Assembly (NCBI RefSeq): GCF_963583255.1 | Contig: NC_084809.1 | Coordinates: 10,232,997-10,296,996, forward strand | Source: Pyrus communis | Taxonomy: Eukaryota > Streptophyta > Magnoliopsida > Rosales > Rosaceae | Reading direction: 5' to 3' | DNA: 64,000 nt | Shown: positions 11,797 to 22,700 of the stretch, piece after piece | Layout: each line of letters begins with the position of its first letter | Numbering within the stretch: the first letter of the stretch is position 1 | Notes under the pieces: generated by a model | What the model saw: only the letters and a program-made list of their open reading frames with translations | Told to the model about the DNA's origin: nothing | Databases searched by the model: none | Made by a program: the position numbers and the translations under genes

Positions 11797-11980
11797 CTGA
11801 TCAACCCTGCCGAAACTTTTGCTGACATCGTCATTGATTATCCGTATGATTTCTGTACATTTCCCTTTGAATTCTATATATTTTTTTTTCTAAATATCAT
11901 GGAAAATGCTTGAAGTCATCTTGATTGGAACGGGGATGCAGATATGTTGAATGCACCTCAGCAGCATTTCGAGCACTTAC
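11797..11980 (+). pseudogene. Cycloartenol synthase fragment (exon 13, intron 13, start of exon 14)
   Basis: This stretch copies 23943-24123 of the intact cycloartenol synthase gene, intron included. Exon 13 is 11797-11843 (reads [15 protein letters not shown] before the phase-2 border), the intron keeps GTATGA at its start and CAG at its end, and exon 14 begins at 11942 with YVECTSAA and then diverges after about 40 bases. The acceptor before exon 13 is CGG instead of CAG, so even this piece could not splice. Because intron sequence is copied, it arose by DNA duplication rather than retrocopying. Similarity begins about 20 bp before the exon and stops near 11980. No other exons were found nearby. 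Confidence 0.85.
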
Positions 11981-12149
11981 AGAAAAGAATGCTCTTTTAG
12001 AATAATTGTGTATTCAATTCATCTCTCAAGGAGAGTTTTATAAGATGTTACAATCCTATCATTAAGGAAAGAAATAATTTACATAAAAACATATTAAACT
12101 AAGAATCCCAAGATTACAGGAATATATATAAAAAAGTCAACACTTCCTA
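11981..12149 (-). repeat. Probable copia LTR sequence beside the copia tail
   Basis: AT-rich sequence between the OSC scrap and the copia reverse reading; it contains CTCTCAAGGAGAG and many poly-A runs. It is placed as the LTR of the minus-strand copia remnant by position only. Confidence 0.35.
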
Positions 12150-12797
12150 TCAAGTTGGTGCATATATGTCACACATGCCCAACTTGTGTAGGAAACTTGA
12201 AAACTTATGACTTGAAACAACCTTTGTGAGGATATCTGCCAACTGATCTTCCGTTCTTATTTCTGGTACCTCAATTATCTTCCCTTCCAATTTTTCTTTG
12301 ATGAAGAACCGATCAACCTCAACATGCTTTGTTATATCATGTTGTACTGGATTATGTGCAATGTCACGGGCAACTTTATTATCATAAAACAATTTCATAG
12401 GCTGATCATGTTATATACCCAAATCCCTTAACAGAAGCTTAAGCCATAAAATTTCACAAATCCCTAAGGCCATACCTCTGTATTCAACTTCTGCACTAGA
12501 TCGAGCAACCAAATTTTGTTTCTTACTCCTCCATGTGACCAAGTTACCCCTAACGAATGTAAAGTAACCTGATGTTAAACGCCTATCATCTGCTGATCTT
12601 GCCCAATCTACATCAGTATAACCTTCAACTCTAAGATGATTATTCTTTTTAAACAATATTCCTTTGCCTGGGCTTCCCTTCAAATATCTCAAAATCCTCA
12701 TCACTGCATTCATATGGTGTTCTCTAGGATCATGCATGTATTGACTCACTACACTCAAGGCATATGCAAGGTCTGGTCTTGTGTGTGCTAAGTACAT
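12150..12797 (-). pseudogene. Ty1/copia pol C-terminus (RNase H), degenerate
   Basis: Two minus-strand frames read the end of a copia polyprotein. The upstream part (12411-12797) has TRPDLAYALSVVSQYM, LRYLKGSPGKGI, YTDVDWA, SGYFTFVRGNLVTWRSKKQ and VARSSAEVEYR, the RNase H landmarks of plant copia. The downstream part (12150-12398) has KLFYDNKVARDIAHNPVQHD, KHVEVDRFFIKEK and EDQLADILTK, the classical C-terminus. A break between the two, about residue 128 of the first part, separates them. Everything upstream (gag, protease, integrase, reverse transcriptase) is missing. YTDVDWA replaces the usual YSDADWA. Confidence 0.9.
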
Positions 12798-12810
12798 TAA
12801 ACGGCTTACT

Positions 12811-13045
12811 AAATGAGAATATTATTCAATTCCCGTTCATAAATTCAGAGGATCAATTGGCGGACATCTTAACTAAAGCTGTTGCGAGTCAAGATGGAGA
12901 GTTGACCTTTTGTAATTAGTTTGTTACCTATTTAGGTCCTTGTAATCAGGATGTAATTAGGAAGAGTGCTATTTGATGTTTCTTTCCTTGTAAATCAATC
13001 TTGTACATTATATAATTTCCTCCTTAATGAGAAGAATAATATCAG
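12811..13045 (+). pseudogene. Second copia tail, opposite strand, with LTR edge
   Basis: At 12830-12918 the + strand reads FINSEDQLADILTKAVAS followed by a short tail and a stop: again the very C-terminus of a copia polyprotein, about 20-25 codons. Downstream sequence (TTAGTTTGTTACCTATTTAGG, then TAATTTCCTCCTTAATGAGAAG) looks like copia LTR. It abuts the minus-strand copia tail with reversed orientation and comes from a different family. Confidence 0.7.
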
Positions 13046-13693
13046 AAAATTAAACCTCAAGATAAGCCCTAATTAGCATATAGGACGTGTATTTTTAGGT
13101 CAACAGAAAATCTCGACACGTTTTAGTATGTCAAAGACAGTTTCATGACTTGAATATGTACCTGAGATATCTTAAGGAATTTGCATGCTTTCTTAAGGGT
13201 AAGTCCCATTTCAGTTAAGATTCCCAGCAAGCTAAGCTTCAATCACAAGAACAAAATACCGACTTCCAAAAGTCGGCATCTTGATTCCATCCTCTCCAAG
13301 GCAGATATAATCGTTAGTCTAGGAAGATGCTTCTTGAAAGCTTCTCCACTAGGATCCTAAGCCTAGCAAGAAAGCATCATCAATGGATTTTCTGCACATC
13401 CGATTGTAATATAGCAACTGCTCTCATCTTCATAATGAAATTGGTCATTTGTGAATTGAATTGCATTGTCTCTGATCTTGTTGAAGGTCCAGCGTTTTAG
13501 GAAAGGCTCGGCGATATTATAAAAACTGTCTCACTTAAAACGTTGTACACGACCATGAGGATAGTAGTTATCTTCCTTCCTTAGTCAACGTTGCATAGCA
13601 CAGTACCTTTATGTATTTGAACAAATTTCTTTAAGAACATAATAAAATTGAACAATAGCATGAACTATGTAAGGAACAAAAAGGTAAAATCAT
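13046..13693. other. Intergenic, nothing recognised
   Basis: No open frame, RNA or repeat that I recognise. It precedes (in + coordinates) an OSC scrap on the minus strand and could include OSC intron or flank too diverged to identify. Confidence 0.3.
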
Positions 13694-14035
13694 GGTTGCA
13701 CACCAATGGCGCACTTTAGGCCTGTTAATTTCGCTGTAAAGTTCAAAGTAAATTTCTTGTCTCAATTTCTCAACAAGATGAGTGATCAGGCCAACAAATC
13801 TTGTGGCGTAAAAGTCAGACATAGGTGGGTAAGTCAACCTACAGTAGTAGAACATTTTTGCCGCAGATATAAGGTAGTACCAGTTAGAAGACTTGTAACT
13901 ATTTAACTTGAGCAACAAGAAACTTGGGTGTGGAAGAAAACTGTGCTTACATGGATGAGAAGGAAGCGGAGTAGACCGAGTCCAGAATTCTGGGGGCATT
14001 GGGTTGCTACCTTCCCAGTCATACACACCAAGAAT
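13694..14035 (-). pseudogene. Oxidosqualene cyclase fragment, exons 5-6, divergent triterpene-synthase type
   Basis: Exon 5 (14035 down to 13951, 85 nt) reads [18 protein letters not shown] and keeps a GTAAGC donor. Exon 6 (13860 down to 13694, 167 nt) contains [13 protein letters not shown], then [20 protein letters not shown] and KVRHWCA. Both lengths equal those of exons 5 and 6 in the intact gene at 21456-21913. The acceptor of exon 6 reads CGG instead of CAG, and the exon 6 end has no GT, so it cannot splice normally. The product-determining hexapeptide is MFYYCR rather than MWCHCR (cycloartenol) or MWCYCR (beta-amyrin), so this scrap is from a third OSC lineage, distinct from the 29.7-kb and 37-46-kb relics. 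No neighbouring exons were found. Confidence 0.85.
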
Positions 14036-14668
14036 CTGCAACACAAGTTAAACCATTTGAACAATAAAATGTCTTTTAAGACACATTCCTGAAGTTTGCA
14101 TCCTTTTGCAGTATGACATACTACTATTTAAATCAACTAGTACATTATACGCACCGCCATCCAAGTTTTTCCCCATGATGCAGAATAGTAGGCACCACCA
14201 CAGGGCCATCTCCGAGAATAGGCATCATACAGTAGTTAAGGAATGTAGTAAACATCATACTAGGCCCTGCTATGTGCAATCCCAAGCCACCATCTTCATT
14301 TTGATGGTCGTATAACGTAAGATTTCTTTTTTGTGCTCAGCTGTGAAAATGACATTGAGATATCCTGGAATCTATGCAGATTACCTTTTTGGCAATAGAG
14401 AAAAAAAATATAACAATTCTTGTCACATATGTGCAATTAAACAGATCTTTTAAATAATGCACGATTAAAGGTTCAGCCCCTATATTTTACCAAAGAAAAA
14501 AAAGATCAGCCCCTATTCTATAAGAAAAAGGTTCAGCCTCTATAATGCATGAGGTTCAGCCTCTATAAGAAAAAGGTTCCCCCTCTAACTTTCTCTCTCG
14601 CTGTCAACAGTCTCTAGTAAATGCAAAAAATATCTTATATGTAGTGGCAGATTTAGAATATTGTTCTT
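14036..14668. other. Intergenic, nothing recognised
   Basis: No gene is recognised. A few short direct repeats of GGTTCAGCC(C/T)CTAT occur at about 14470-14570. Confidence 0.3.
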
Positions 14669-14942
14669 GTGACGGTTAAAACATAAAAACAACCCATATA
14701 ATTACATAAATATTAACGCATGGTCATTTATAATTGGACTTAATATCAACTGCATATCAACTGTGACGGTTAAAACAAAAAAAAATAACCCATATAATTA
14801 CATAAATATTAATGCATGATCATTTATAATTGGACTTAATATCAACTGTGAAGGTTAAACAAAAAAAAAAAAAAAACAACCCATGTAATACATTATATTA
14901 ATGCATGGTCATTTATAATTGGATTTCATATCAACTGTGAAC
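14669..14942. repeat. Three imperfect tandem copies of an ~90-bp AT-rich unit
   Basis: GTGA(C/A)GGTTAAAAC begins units at 14669, 14763 and about 14848. Each continues with AACCCAT(A/G)TAAT..CATAAATATTAA(C/T)GCATG and TTATAATTGGA, and ends at ATATCAACTGTGA. Confidence 0.8.
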
Positions 14943-15137
14943 AATAAATACATGTACTTCTGATATTTGATCCCAGCCTTTGATATCAAATTCAAAAGTG
15001 GATGACAATGTATCCTTATCATGGGTGATCAAGAGAGCACAACTCTATGTAATTAGTAAAAGGTTTCAAACTTTGAATACGAATAACATTTCGAGTGAGT
15101 AGATTTGGGGTGTTCTACCCCCTTAGACCATCTCCAA

Positions 15138-15792
15138 TGTCACATCCCGGCCCGGGCCCTCACCACATCCCTGGCTCGACTCCATCGTAGCACGATATTG
15201 TCCGCTTTGGGCCCCGACTATGCCCTCACGGTTTTGTTTCTGGGAACTCACGAGCAACTTCCCAGTGGGTCACCCATTATGGGATTGCTCTCGCGCGAAC
15301 TTGCTTAACTTCAGAGTTTTGGTGGAACTCAAAGCCAATGAGCTCCCAAAAGACCTCGTGCTAGGTAGAGATGAGAATATACATAAAAGGCTTAGAGGAT
15401 CCACTCCCCTGGGCGATGTGGGATGTAACAATCCACCCCCCTTAGGGGTTCGATGTCCTCATCGGCACACTTTCGGCCAAGGATCGGTTTTGATACCAAA
15501 TTGTCACATCCCCGCCTGGGCCCCCACCACATCCCAGGCTCGACTTCGTAGTAGCACGATATTGTTCGCTTTGGGCCCCAACCATACCCTCACAGTTTTG
15601 TTTCTAAGAACTCACGAGCAACTCCCAGTGGGTCACCCACCATGGGATTGTTCCCGCGCGAACTCGCTTAACTTCGGAGTTCCGATGGAACTCGAAGCCA
15701 GTGAGCTCCCAAAAGGCCTTGTGCTAGGTAGAGATGAGAATATACATATAAGGCTTAGAGGATCCACTCCCCTGGGCAAGTGGGATGTAACA
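15138..15792 (-). mobile_element. Cassandra-type TRIM with 5S rRNA-derived LTRs
   Basis: Two LTR-like copies (15138-15430 and 15502-15792), each starting TGTCACATCCC and ending GATGTAACA on the + strand, flank a 71-bp internal region that holds a purine tract complement (CCACCCCCCTTAGG) and a primer-site complement (TTTTGATACCAAA). On the minus strand the LTR reads GAACTCCGAAGTTAAGCGAG, GAGAGCAATCCC, and GATGGGTGACCCACTGGGAAG, closely following the 5S rRNA internal promoter region. 5S-bearing LTRs are the known hallmark of Cassandra. There is no coding capacity; short open frames across it are incidental. Confidence 0.9.
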
Positions 15793-15840
15793 ATATTATA
15801 TACATATATATATATATAATATGGCATAAAATGCATAAGT

Positions 15841-16095
15841 TGTAATGCCCTACTCCCGAACTATTTATTTTCAGGGATAATCATCGGTGATAGGTCCAAC
15901 TAGACGCTAGTTTCTGTATCACGCGTGAAATGGGTCTAGACTTGCTCACTGCGCACTTGTGTACTTAGGCAAATTAGATTTTAATTTATTCACATTTTAT
16001 ACATTATCACGCTTTATGGCTTCGTCACCTTCCAGGTGTTGGCCAACACGACTCAATTCGCAGTCCTAGTGGACATTCCGGGTCGGGGTGTGTCA
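15841..16095 (+). mobile_element. Gypsy-type LTR 3' end fragment
   Basis: Runs from TGTAATGCCC to GGGTCGGGGTGTGTCA. The end resembles the LTR end before the gypsy element (ATCGGGATCAGGGCGTGTGA at about 49866) and the complement of the solo LTR start at 1567. It carries GGCTTCGTCACC..CAGGTGTTGGCCAACACG, also seen inverted near 1610. Its 5' part is missing; the right flank is TCCAA. Confidence 0.6.
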
Positions 16096-16695
16096 TCCAA
16101 CCCATGGGATAAAGCTTAAAACATAAGCTTTAAAACCCCCAAACCATTTCCAACCATAGGCTAAAATAAGTCCTAGGGAGAAAATATATCTCTAGGCTAA
16201 ATTCCTTCAGGATTAAGTCTGGCTTAAATTATTCTGGACCCATCAAACTGTCATATTTCAAACATTTTCTTTTTGTTTTTTTACTTATAATATAATGACT
16301 ATGATCAAATGAGATCAAATTTAATAGTTAAAAAAAGGGATTTGCAGCCCAAAATTAAATCTAATATTTAAAATAATTTAAGAAAATAATTTAAATCAAA
16401 TTTAACTTAAAACTTTATAAATACCTATGTATTTGTATGATTTTTAATTACTTATCAGAATTTAAATATTTTTAGACCAAAATGTTCATAAAAATAAATT
16501 AAGATAATCTACATAAATTTTATTTTAAAAATAGTTATTGAAAACAAAAAGTTAGGCTAAAATCATTATTTAATCATCATAGGCTAAAATTTTAAGCCAC
16601 AAGAGTTGGAGGCGAAAAACAGTTTTTGACTTATGGTTTAAAATTTTTTGGCTTAAATTTTTAAGGTTTATCCCCAAGGGTTGGAGATGGTCTTA

Positions 16696-17966
16696 TGTTA
16701 TCCCCCAAAAAAAAAAACAAAAAAAAACACTTAACCGGGTCTTTTTTTTTTATTATTATTTTTTTAATAATGTATAGTTGTTATTCATGGCTTTTATTTT
16801 TTTATATATATAACAATATATGTATATTAAGAAAGTGAAAAATAAATTAATTGCGAACTCATTATGAAGTTCAACCTCATTTTGTCATTTATAAAATATT
16901 AGAATTATGTGAGAAGACAGACGAATACTTGGTTAGACATGCTATTTCCTACAAAGGCTAAACAATAGTCGGCCAAATACTAGGTCAGAAAAAAGTTTGG
17001 CCGGCTGTGTCAACTTAACAGTGTGCCCTCTGAGCCATGACTATTTTTCTTCGTAATTGTTGTCATTGTTTTACATGTTGGCCCGACTAATCCTTCTTAA
17101 CTCTTTCTTTTGGTTGATAACGGAGCATACAATGCGAAAGACAACAAAAACTATATAAGAATGTTACGAGGCCTAGCGATTAGTAGTGGACAATAAAGAA
17201 ATTTTTTCTCGAAAAGGATGAATTCCAAATTGTAATATAAACACAAACGAGGAAAGTAATCATCAACAAAATTCGTTTTCCGACAAATATATGTGCCAAA
17301 TTTTACAAAACTAACTCCAGTGAAAAAGCACACGACAAATAATACTCTCATAATAATTTTACGACAAATATATATGCCAAATTTTACAAAACTAACTCCA
17401 TTGAATAAGATCACGACAAATAATACTCCCATAATAAATTAAAACATAATTATATGTAATAGCTCATAATAAATTGAAACATACATTACAAAACTTTGAC
17501 AAAAAAAAATTGACGAGGTTAATGTAAATATGCATATATATAATCAACATCTAATGAGAAAAACGTATTACTTGGCACAAAACGTATACATTTCTTATTA
17601 TATTAGATGGTATGCTAATACTGTACAAAAATTTAATCTCCTTAACATTTTTCATATTATATACAATAATGTCTCGATAATATATGGTTGTTATTGGTGG
17701 TGACCCTAGTTTTGAAATAAAATGGTTATGGTGAGCAAGGACAATGTAGATCAAGGAGCAGTTATGTAGTGAATAGTGGCTATGCTAGACTTTGTTCGTG
17801 ATAATGATCCAGCTGTGGATTATATTTATCATTATCCAGTTATACTGGTAGCTGTCAGAAATTAGATCTGATTAATTTAATGCAAGTTATGCAACAAGAA
17901 CCAATTTTCCATTCAATTCAACAAAAGCAAACTACTAGTATTTTATTTATACAACAATATTCTTTT
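16696..17966. other. AT-rich intergenic DNA
   Basis: No gene. A ~115-bp direct duplication containing GACAAATATAT(G/A)TGCCAAATTTTACAAAAC occurs at about 17281 and 17361. Confidence 0.4.
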
Positions 17967-18330
17967 GAGTAAATTGTAACAATGATCCCTCAATTTTAAT
18001 CAAATTGGAGCAATGATCTATCAACTAAAAATCTACTACCATTGGTCTCTAAACTCATCTAAATGTGTAGCTATGATCATTTTCGTCAACTTCGTCAAAA
18101 TTTTGTCAAAATAAGTTATATTGGAAGGACCATTGCTACAATTAAGTTAAAGTTGAGGGACTATTTCTCCAGTTGGATTAAAGTTGAGGAACCATTGGTA
18201 ATGTATTTTTAGTTGAGGGACTATAGCTGCACGTTTTGATGAGTTGAGAGACCAATGATAATTGATTTTTAGTTGAGAAACCATTGCTCTAATTGAGTTA
18301 AAGTTAAGAAACAATTGTTACAATTTACTC
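17967..18330. mobile_element. Mutator-type MITE, 9-bp TSD
   Basis: GAGTAAATTGTAACAATGA at the left and TTGTTACAATTTACTC at the right form terminal inverted repeats. The 9-bp word TATTCTTTT flanks both ends exactly (17958-17966 and 18331-18339), the length typical of Mutator elements. The interior has repeated TAAAGTTGAGG(G/A)AC words in both orientations. Confidence 0.85.
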
Positions 18331-18339
18331 TATTCTTTT

Positions 18340-19723
18340 AGGGGAGGTGAATTCTCGTGATGATGTGAAAAAATATCTTATACGAGAAATTTGTCAAAAG
18401 ATTTCTAAGGAGTTGGTTTAATAGACCTTAACTTCCTTCGATTTTAACATTTTTTACAAGAAGCGACAACAAAATTCCATTAATGGACTGTAATAGTTAC
18501 CAAGGTTACCACATGAGTGTATTTTCCAATTAAATTTAATGATATAGAGACAATTCGCACAAACAAGCATAAATAGTAATCACCAAATAACTAACATAAG
18601 CACGGAGTAGAATTCTCTCCCCTCCTATTACCATTCTCTTCCATCCCCTCCTCTCACTCTTCTTTTTGTCTTATTCTCTATATAAAAAATTCAAAACAAG
18701 ATGTAGACGTGGCGTAATCGCAACCGTTTAAATATGAAGGGATGAAAGGGGAGAGAGATTAGAAGGATAGAGAATCCTACTCCCATAAGCACATACACTA
18801 CCGGTACTAGCACAAGCACCAACATTATAGATTTATGAGAACTTTAACGAAAAGCTGTTAACTATATTTTTACACTAAAAAGTCAATTCTTGTACTATTT
18901 ACTTTATCCTTTATTTTATTTTTATTGTTAAAACTTAAAATTTTCAATTCATTTTTAGTAATATTTTTTTTAAATTTACCCCCTAAAAAATGACAGATCA
19001 ACTTTAAGTACAATTAATTGAGTACATTTTTTCTGTCGAAGTCTAAAATAGTATTTAACTATATAAATAATGCTGATATTTTTTTGTATAAATGCACAAT
19101 TATTGTCTTTCGATGTGCTCACATGGCCAGCAAAAAGGAAGAAAGAAATCTCAAAAATTGATGTGGACACAACTTCTTCACATGGATTGAGTGAAGTACT
19201 GAAATTACATATAAATTTTGTTTTTATTTTTCTAAAAAGTTATAATCTCATTAGCGGAGAGAGAGAGAGAGAGATCAAAGAAGGGAAAACCAAGCTGTCT
19301 CATCCGGAAGTGTATCTTCTCCGGATCAACGTTACTAGGATCCTAAAAATTCTTGCATCTTAATCGATTATTGTATATCACATAGTCAATTTTCGTTAGA
19401 TAATATTAATATTTAATTTTATATAAAAAAAATCAAATGATATCTAATTCCTATTCGGATCCAAATCCGTCCCCTCCCCTTTCGGTTTTCTTCCCAAAGT
19501 ACCAAGTGGCAACTTTCAAGTGCCCAATTCCAAGTTTCTCTCTTTCCACTCAGAACCCAATTCCAAGTTGAAGAAACAGAGTCTTCCTTTCAAACTGAAA
19601 GTTCAATGATCAATTTCTCCAATTAACACAAAACCCATAAAAAAAGATTCAAACCTTCTTTGGCATTGATTGGCAAATTTGCAAGAACTCATTAGTTCTG
19701 AAGAATTAAAAGAGAAGTGAAAA
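18340..19723 (+). promoter_or_regulatory. Upstream region and 5' leader of the cycloartenol synthase gene
   Basis: No gene is recognised. A (GA)n run lies at 19254-19275. TTATATAAAAAA at about 19420 could act as a TATA box, which would give a leader of roughly 270 nt, but other AT-rich matches exist. An in-frame TGA at 19718-19720 fixes the ATG at 19724 as the first possible start of that frame. Confidence 0.35.
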
Positions 19724-22700
19724 ATGTGGAAGCTGAAGGTAGGGGCAGAGACAGTAGGAGGAGAAAGTGGAGGTCAGTGGCTGAAGAGTGTGAACAACCA
19801 CTTGGGCCGCCAAGTGTGGGAGTTCCATCCAGAGATTGGAACCCCAGAAGAGCTTCAACAAATTGAAGATGCCCGCAAGGCTTTCTGGAACAATCGTTTC
19901 GAAAGGCGGCACAGCTCTGACCTCCTCATGAGAATTCAGGTTCTTTTTCACCTGGGTTTTGCCTTTTTTATTTTATTTTTTATTTTTTATTTTTTATATT
20001 TCATTCTCTAGAAATTGAATATACTGCATATGGCTGGGAAAAGGGTATTTATTTATTAGTGAAATTTGTATGTAAACTATTTAAATTATCGTTGTGGTGT
20101 TCTGGATCATCGAATTATATATAAAATCAGTAGAACTGCTGAATTTGATAATGCTGTTGAACAAGATGGTCAGGTTTTTCACACTGCATTGTAGGCTTTC
20201 TTGTGTAGCATTAGGCTTTGTAAGTTTGAATGATGTTTTTCTTTCGAGTGATATGTGTTTCGGGTACCGTGTTCTCCAACTGAGCTCTTGGAGTGCTTTT
20301 GTATAAAACTTATAGCTGCCGGTGTGTTTTATCCATCCTTGCAATTAGTCTCCTAAATTATGCCTAATTTGTTAATCCCCTGCCAATATGAGCAAATAAT
20401 TTTGGTTAGTTTAGGCCAAATCATATGAGTTCTGAGGTTGGTATTTGGGTTTAATTACCCATGTTTTGTAACCCTACTTTCCTTTTTTAAATGAGTGTTT
20501 TGTTCTTATTTCTTAAATGTAGTTTGCGAAGGAGAATCCACATGCAACTAATCTACCGCAACTCAAAGTTAAAGATCAAGAAGGGGTGAAGGAAGAGGCA
20601 GTGGCAACCACTTTACGAAGGGCTCTCAGTTTTTATTCAACAATCCAGGCGCATGATGGTCATTGGGCTGGGGATTATGGGGGTCCCATGTTTCTGCTCC
20701 CTGGTTTGGTAAGGGAGAAAACTAGTAATCACTATGTGTTTCCATCAATGCTTGTACCCTAAACACGGAAAACATAGATATCATGGTTAAATCTGAGAAA
20801 TAAGTTTGACATTCCAAAAGATGGCTGCATGTCGTTTTGGAACTTCACATCCTTTCTTCTTACTGAAATGATTAAATTCTTTATTATTTGGTCCAGTTGG
20901 TAATTGTTGGGTGACTAAGTATTACTCATCAATTGCAACAGGTCATTACACTTTCAATTACTGGAGCTCTAAATGCTGTGTTATCCAAAGAGCATCAACG
21001 TGAGATGTGCAGATATCTTTATAATCATCAGGCAGGAATGGTTTCTCATGAAATGATAGTTTTTCATTTTTTTATTTTATTAAGGATGCTTTCCTTTCCA
21101 TATAGAATTTCAGGTTACTTTCTCTTTGTTTGCTAATAAGATAAGAAATTTACGGATGAATTGTGTTTGCAGAATGAAGATGGGGGATGGGGTCTGCATA
21201 TTGAGGGGCCAAGTACCATGTTTGGTACTGCTCTAAATTATGTTACTTTGAGGTTGCTTGGCGAAGGTGCGGATGATGGACAAGGGGCAATCGAACTTGC
21301 ACGGAAATGGATATTAGACCATGGTGGCGTGACTGCAATTACTTCTTGGGGCAAAATGTGGCTTTCAGTATGAACTCTATGTTTATCTTGTTGGATTGTT
21401 CCCACGGTGTAGTCATTCAGAAATATTAGTTGACATGCATCTCTGATGATGATAGGTACTTGGGGCATATGAATGGTCTGGGAATAATCCACTGCCGCCT
21501 GAAGTATGGCTATGTCCTTACTCCCTGCCATTTCATCCAGGTCTCTCATCATTATTGGACATTTCATTCCGGTGCTTTAAGTTCATTCTAGGCAGGATAA
21601 GATAAATTCAAACCTCCTTTCATTAAAAATCTTGATTAAATAACAGAGGTCTTACTAGCATTAATATGTCCATAGACTTGTCCATGCTGTTAACTGCCTA
21701 ACTTCTAATCTTTACAGTTTATGAATTTCAAATTTTACACTTACAGGAAGAATGTGGTGTCATTGCCGAATGGTGTATTTGCCTATGTCGTATTTGTATG
21801 GGAAAAGGTTTGTTGGACCTATCACACCCACAATCCGGTCATTGAGGAAGGAGCTTTATACAGCCCCCTATCATGAAGTTGACTGGAATAAAGCTCGCAA
21901 TCTATGTGCAAAGGTTGGTAAGAAACATCTGCGCCTTCAATATACTCTGCTTCCTCCAGCTACCCTGCGTAAAGATCCTGTGTCTGTGAGTTTAATGAAC
22001 ATTCTTATCTTTCATAGGGTTAGTCACAGACTCACAGGTGAAATATATGATAGCTATTTATGAAAGTACAAATTTGATTTAGGGTCCTGGACATGGTTAA
22101 TTGTTGGATTACTTTCCTATAACTCTCCAAATACAATAAAACATGTTTTCCCTGCATCTATGTATATGTGCGCATGCATTTTTCCATCGAATTTTAGTTG
22201 TACAGGTAAATCTATTAATGACAATTCACTTGCATATGTTTTTTATGCTTACATGGGATGCTTTATACAATTTCTAGGAAGATCTATACTATCCACACCC
22301 AATGGTACAAGATGTCTTGTGGGGGTCTCTTCACTATGTTTATGAACCTGTTTTCACACGTTGGCCTGCAAAAGAATTGAGGGAGAGTGCTTTGAAGACT
22401 GTAATGCAGCATATTCATTATGAAGATGAAAATACTCGGTACATATGCATAGGGCCTGTTAACAAGGTATGCATGCAGAATATATTTTATGCATATCATC
22501 ATCTGCCAATAGATCTCATACATATTTTGCCATTGGAATTGCGCAATTGACATGTATTTTTGTCTTATAGATTGATTCGGTAAGTAGTTGCGTGATTCTT
22601 GATTGTCTATTTCCTAAACGATGTAGGTGTTAAATATGCTTTGTTGTTGGGCGGAGGATCCAAACTCAGAGGCATTCAAATTGCATCTCCCAAGAATCCC

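Larger units (their letters stand above)
15126..16692. mobile_element. Harbinger-like MITE (about 604 bp) split by an LTR-type insertion
   Basis: The left end GACCATCTCCAA (15126-15137) and right end TTGGAGATGGTC (16681-16692) are inverted, each flanked by TTA (15123-15125 and 16693-16695). The remainder resumes at 16101 with CCCATGGGATAAAGC, matching the inverted right arm. The block 15138-16095 is foreign and flanked by TCCAA on both sides. Confidence 0.8.

Noticed and set aside
15138..15792. A genuine 5S rRNA gene
   Set aside because: The 5S similarity covers only the internal part, is diverged, and sits inside LTRs with primer site and purine tract; it is a Cassandra TRIM.
15220..15819. 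Open frame of 199 codons across the Cassandra element
   Set aside because: It crosses both 5S-bearing LTRs and the internal region on the strand opposite to the 5S sense; a GC-rich non-coding repeat explains it.
19706..19951. Antisense open frame over exon 1 of the cycloartenol synthase
   Set aside because: Shadow of the conserved sense exon; no homology of its own.
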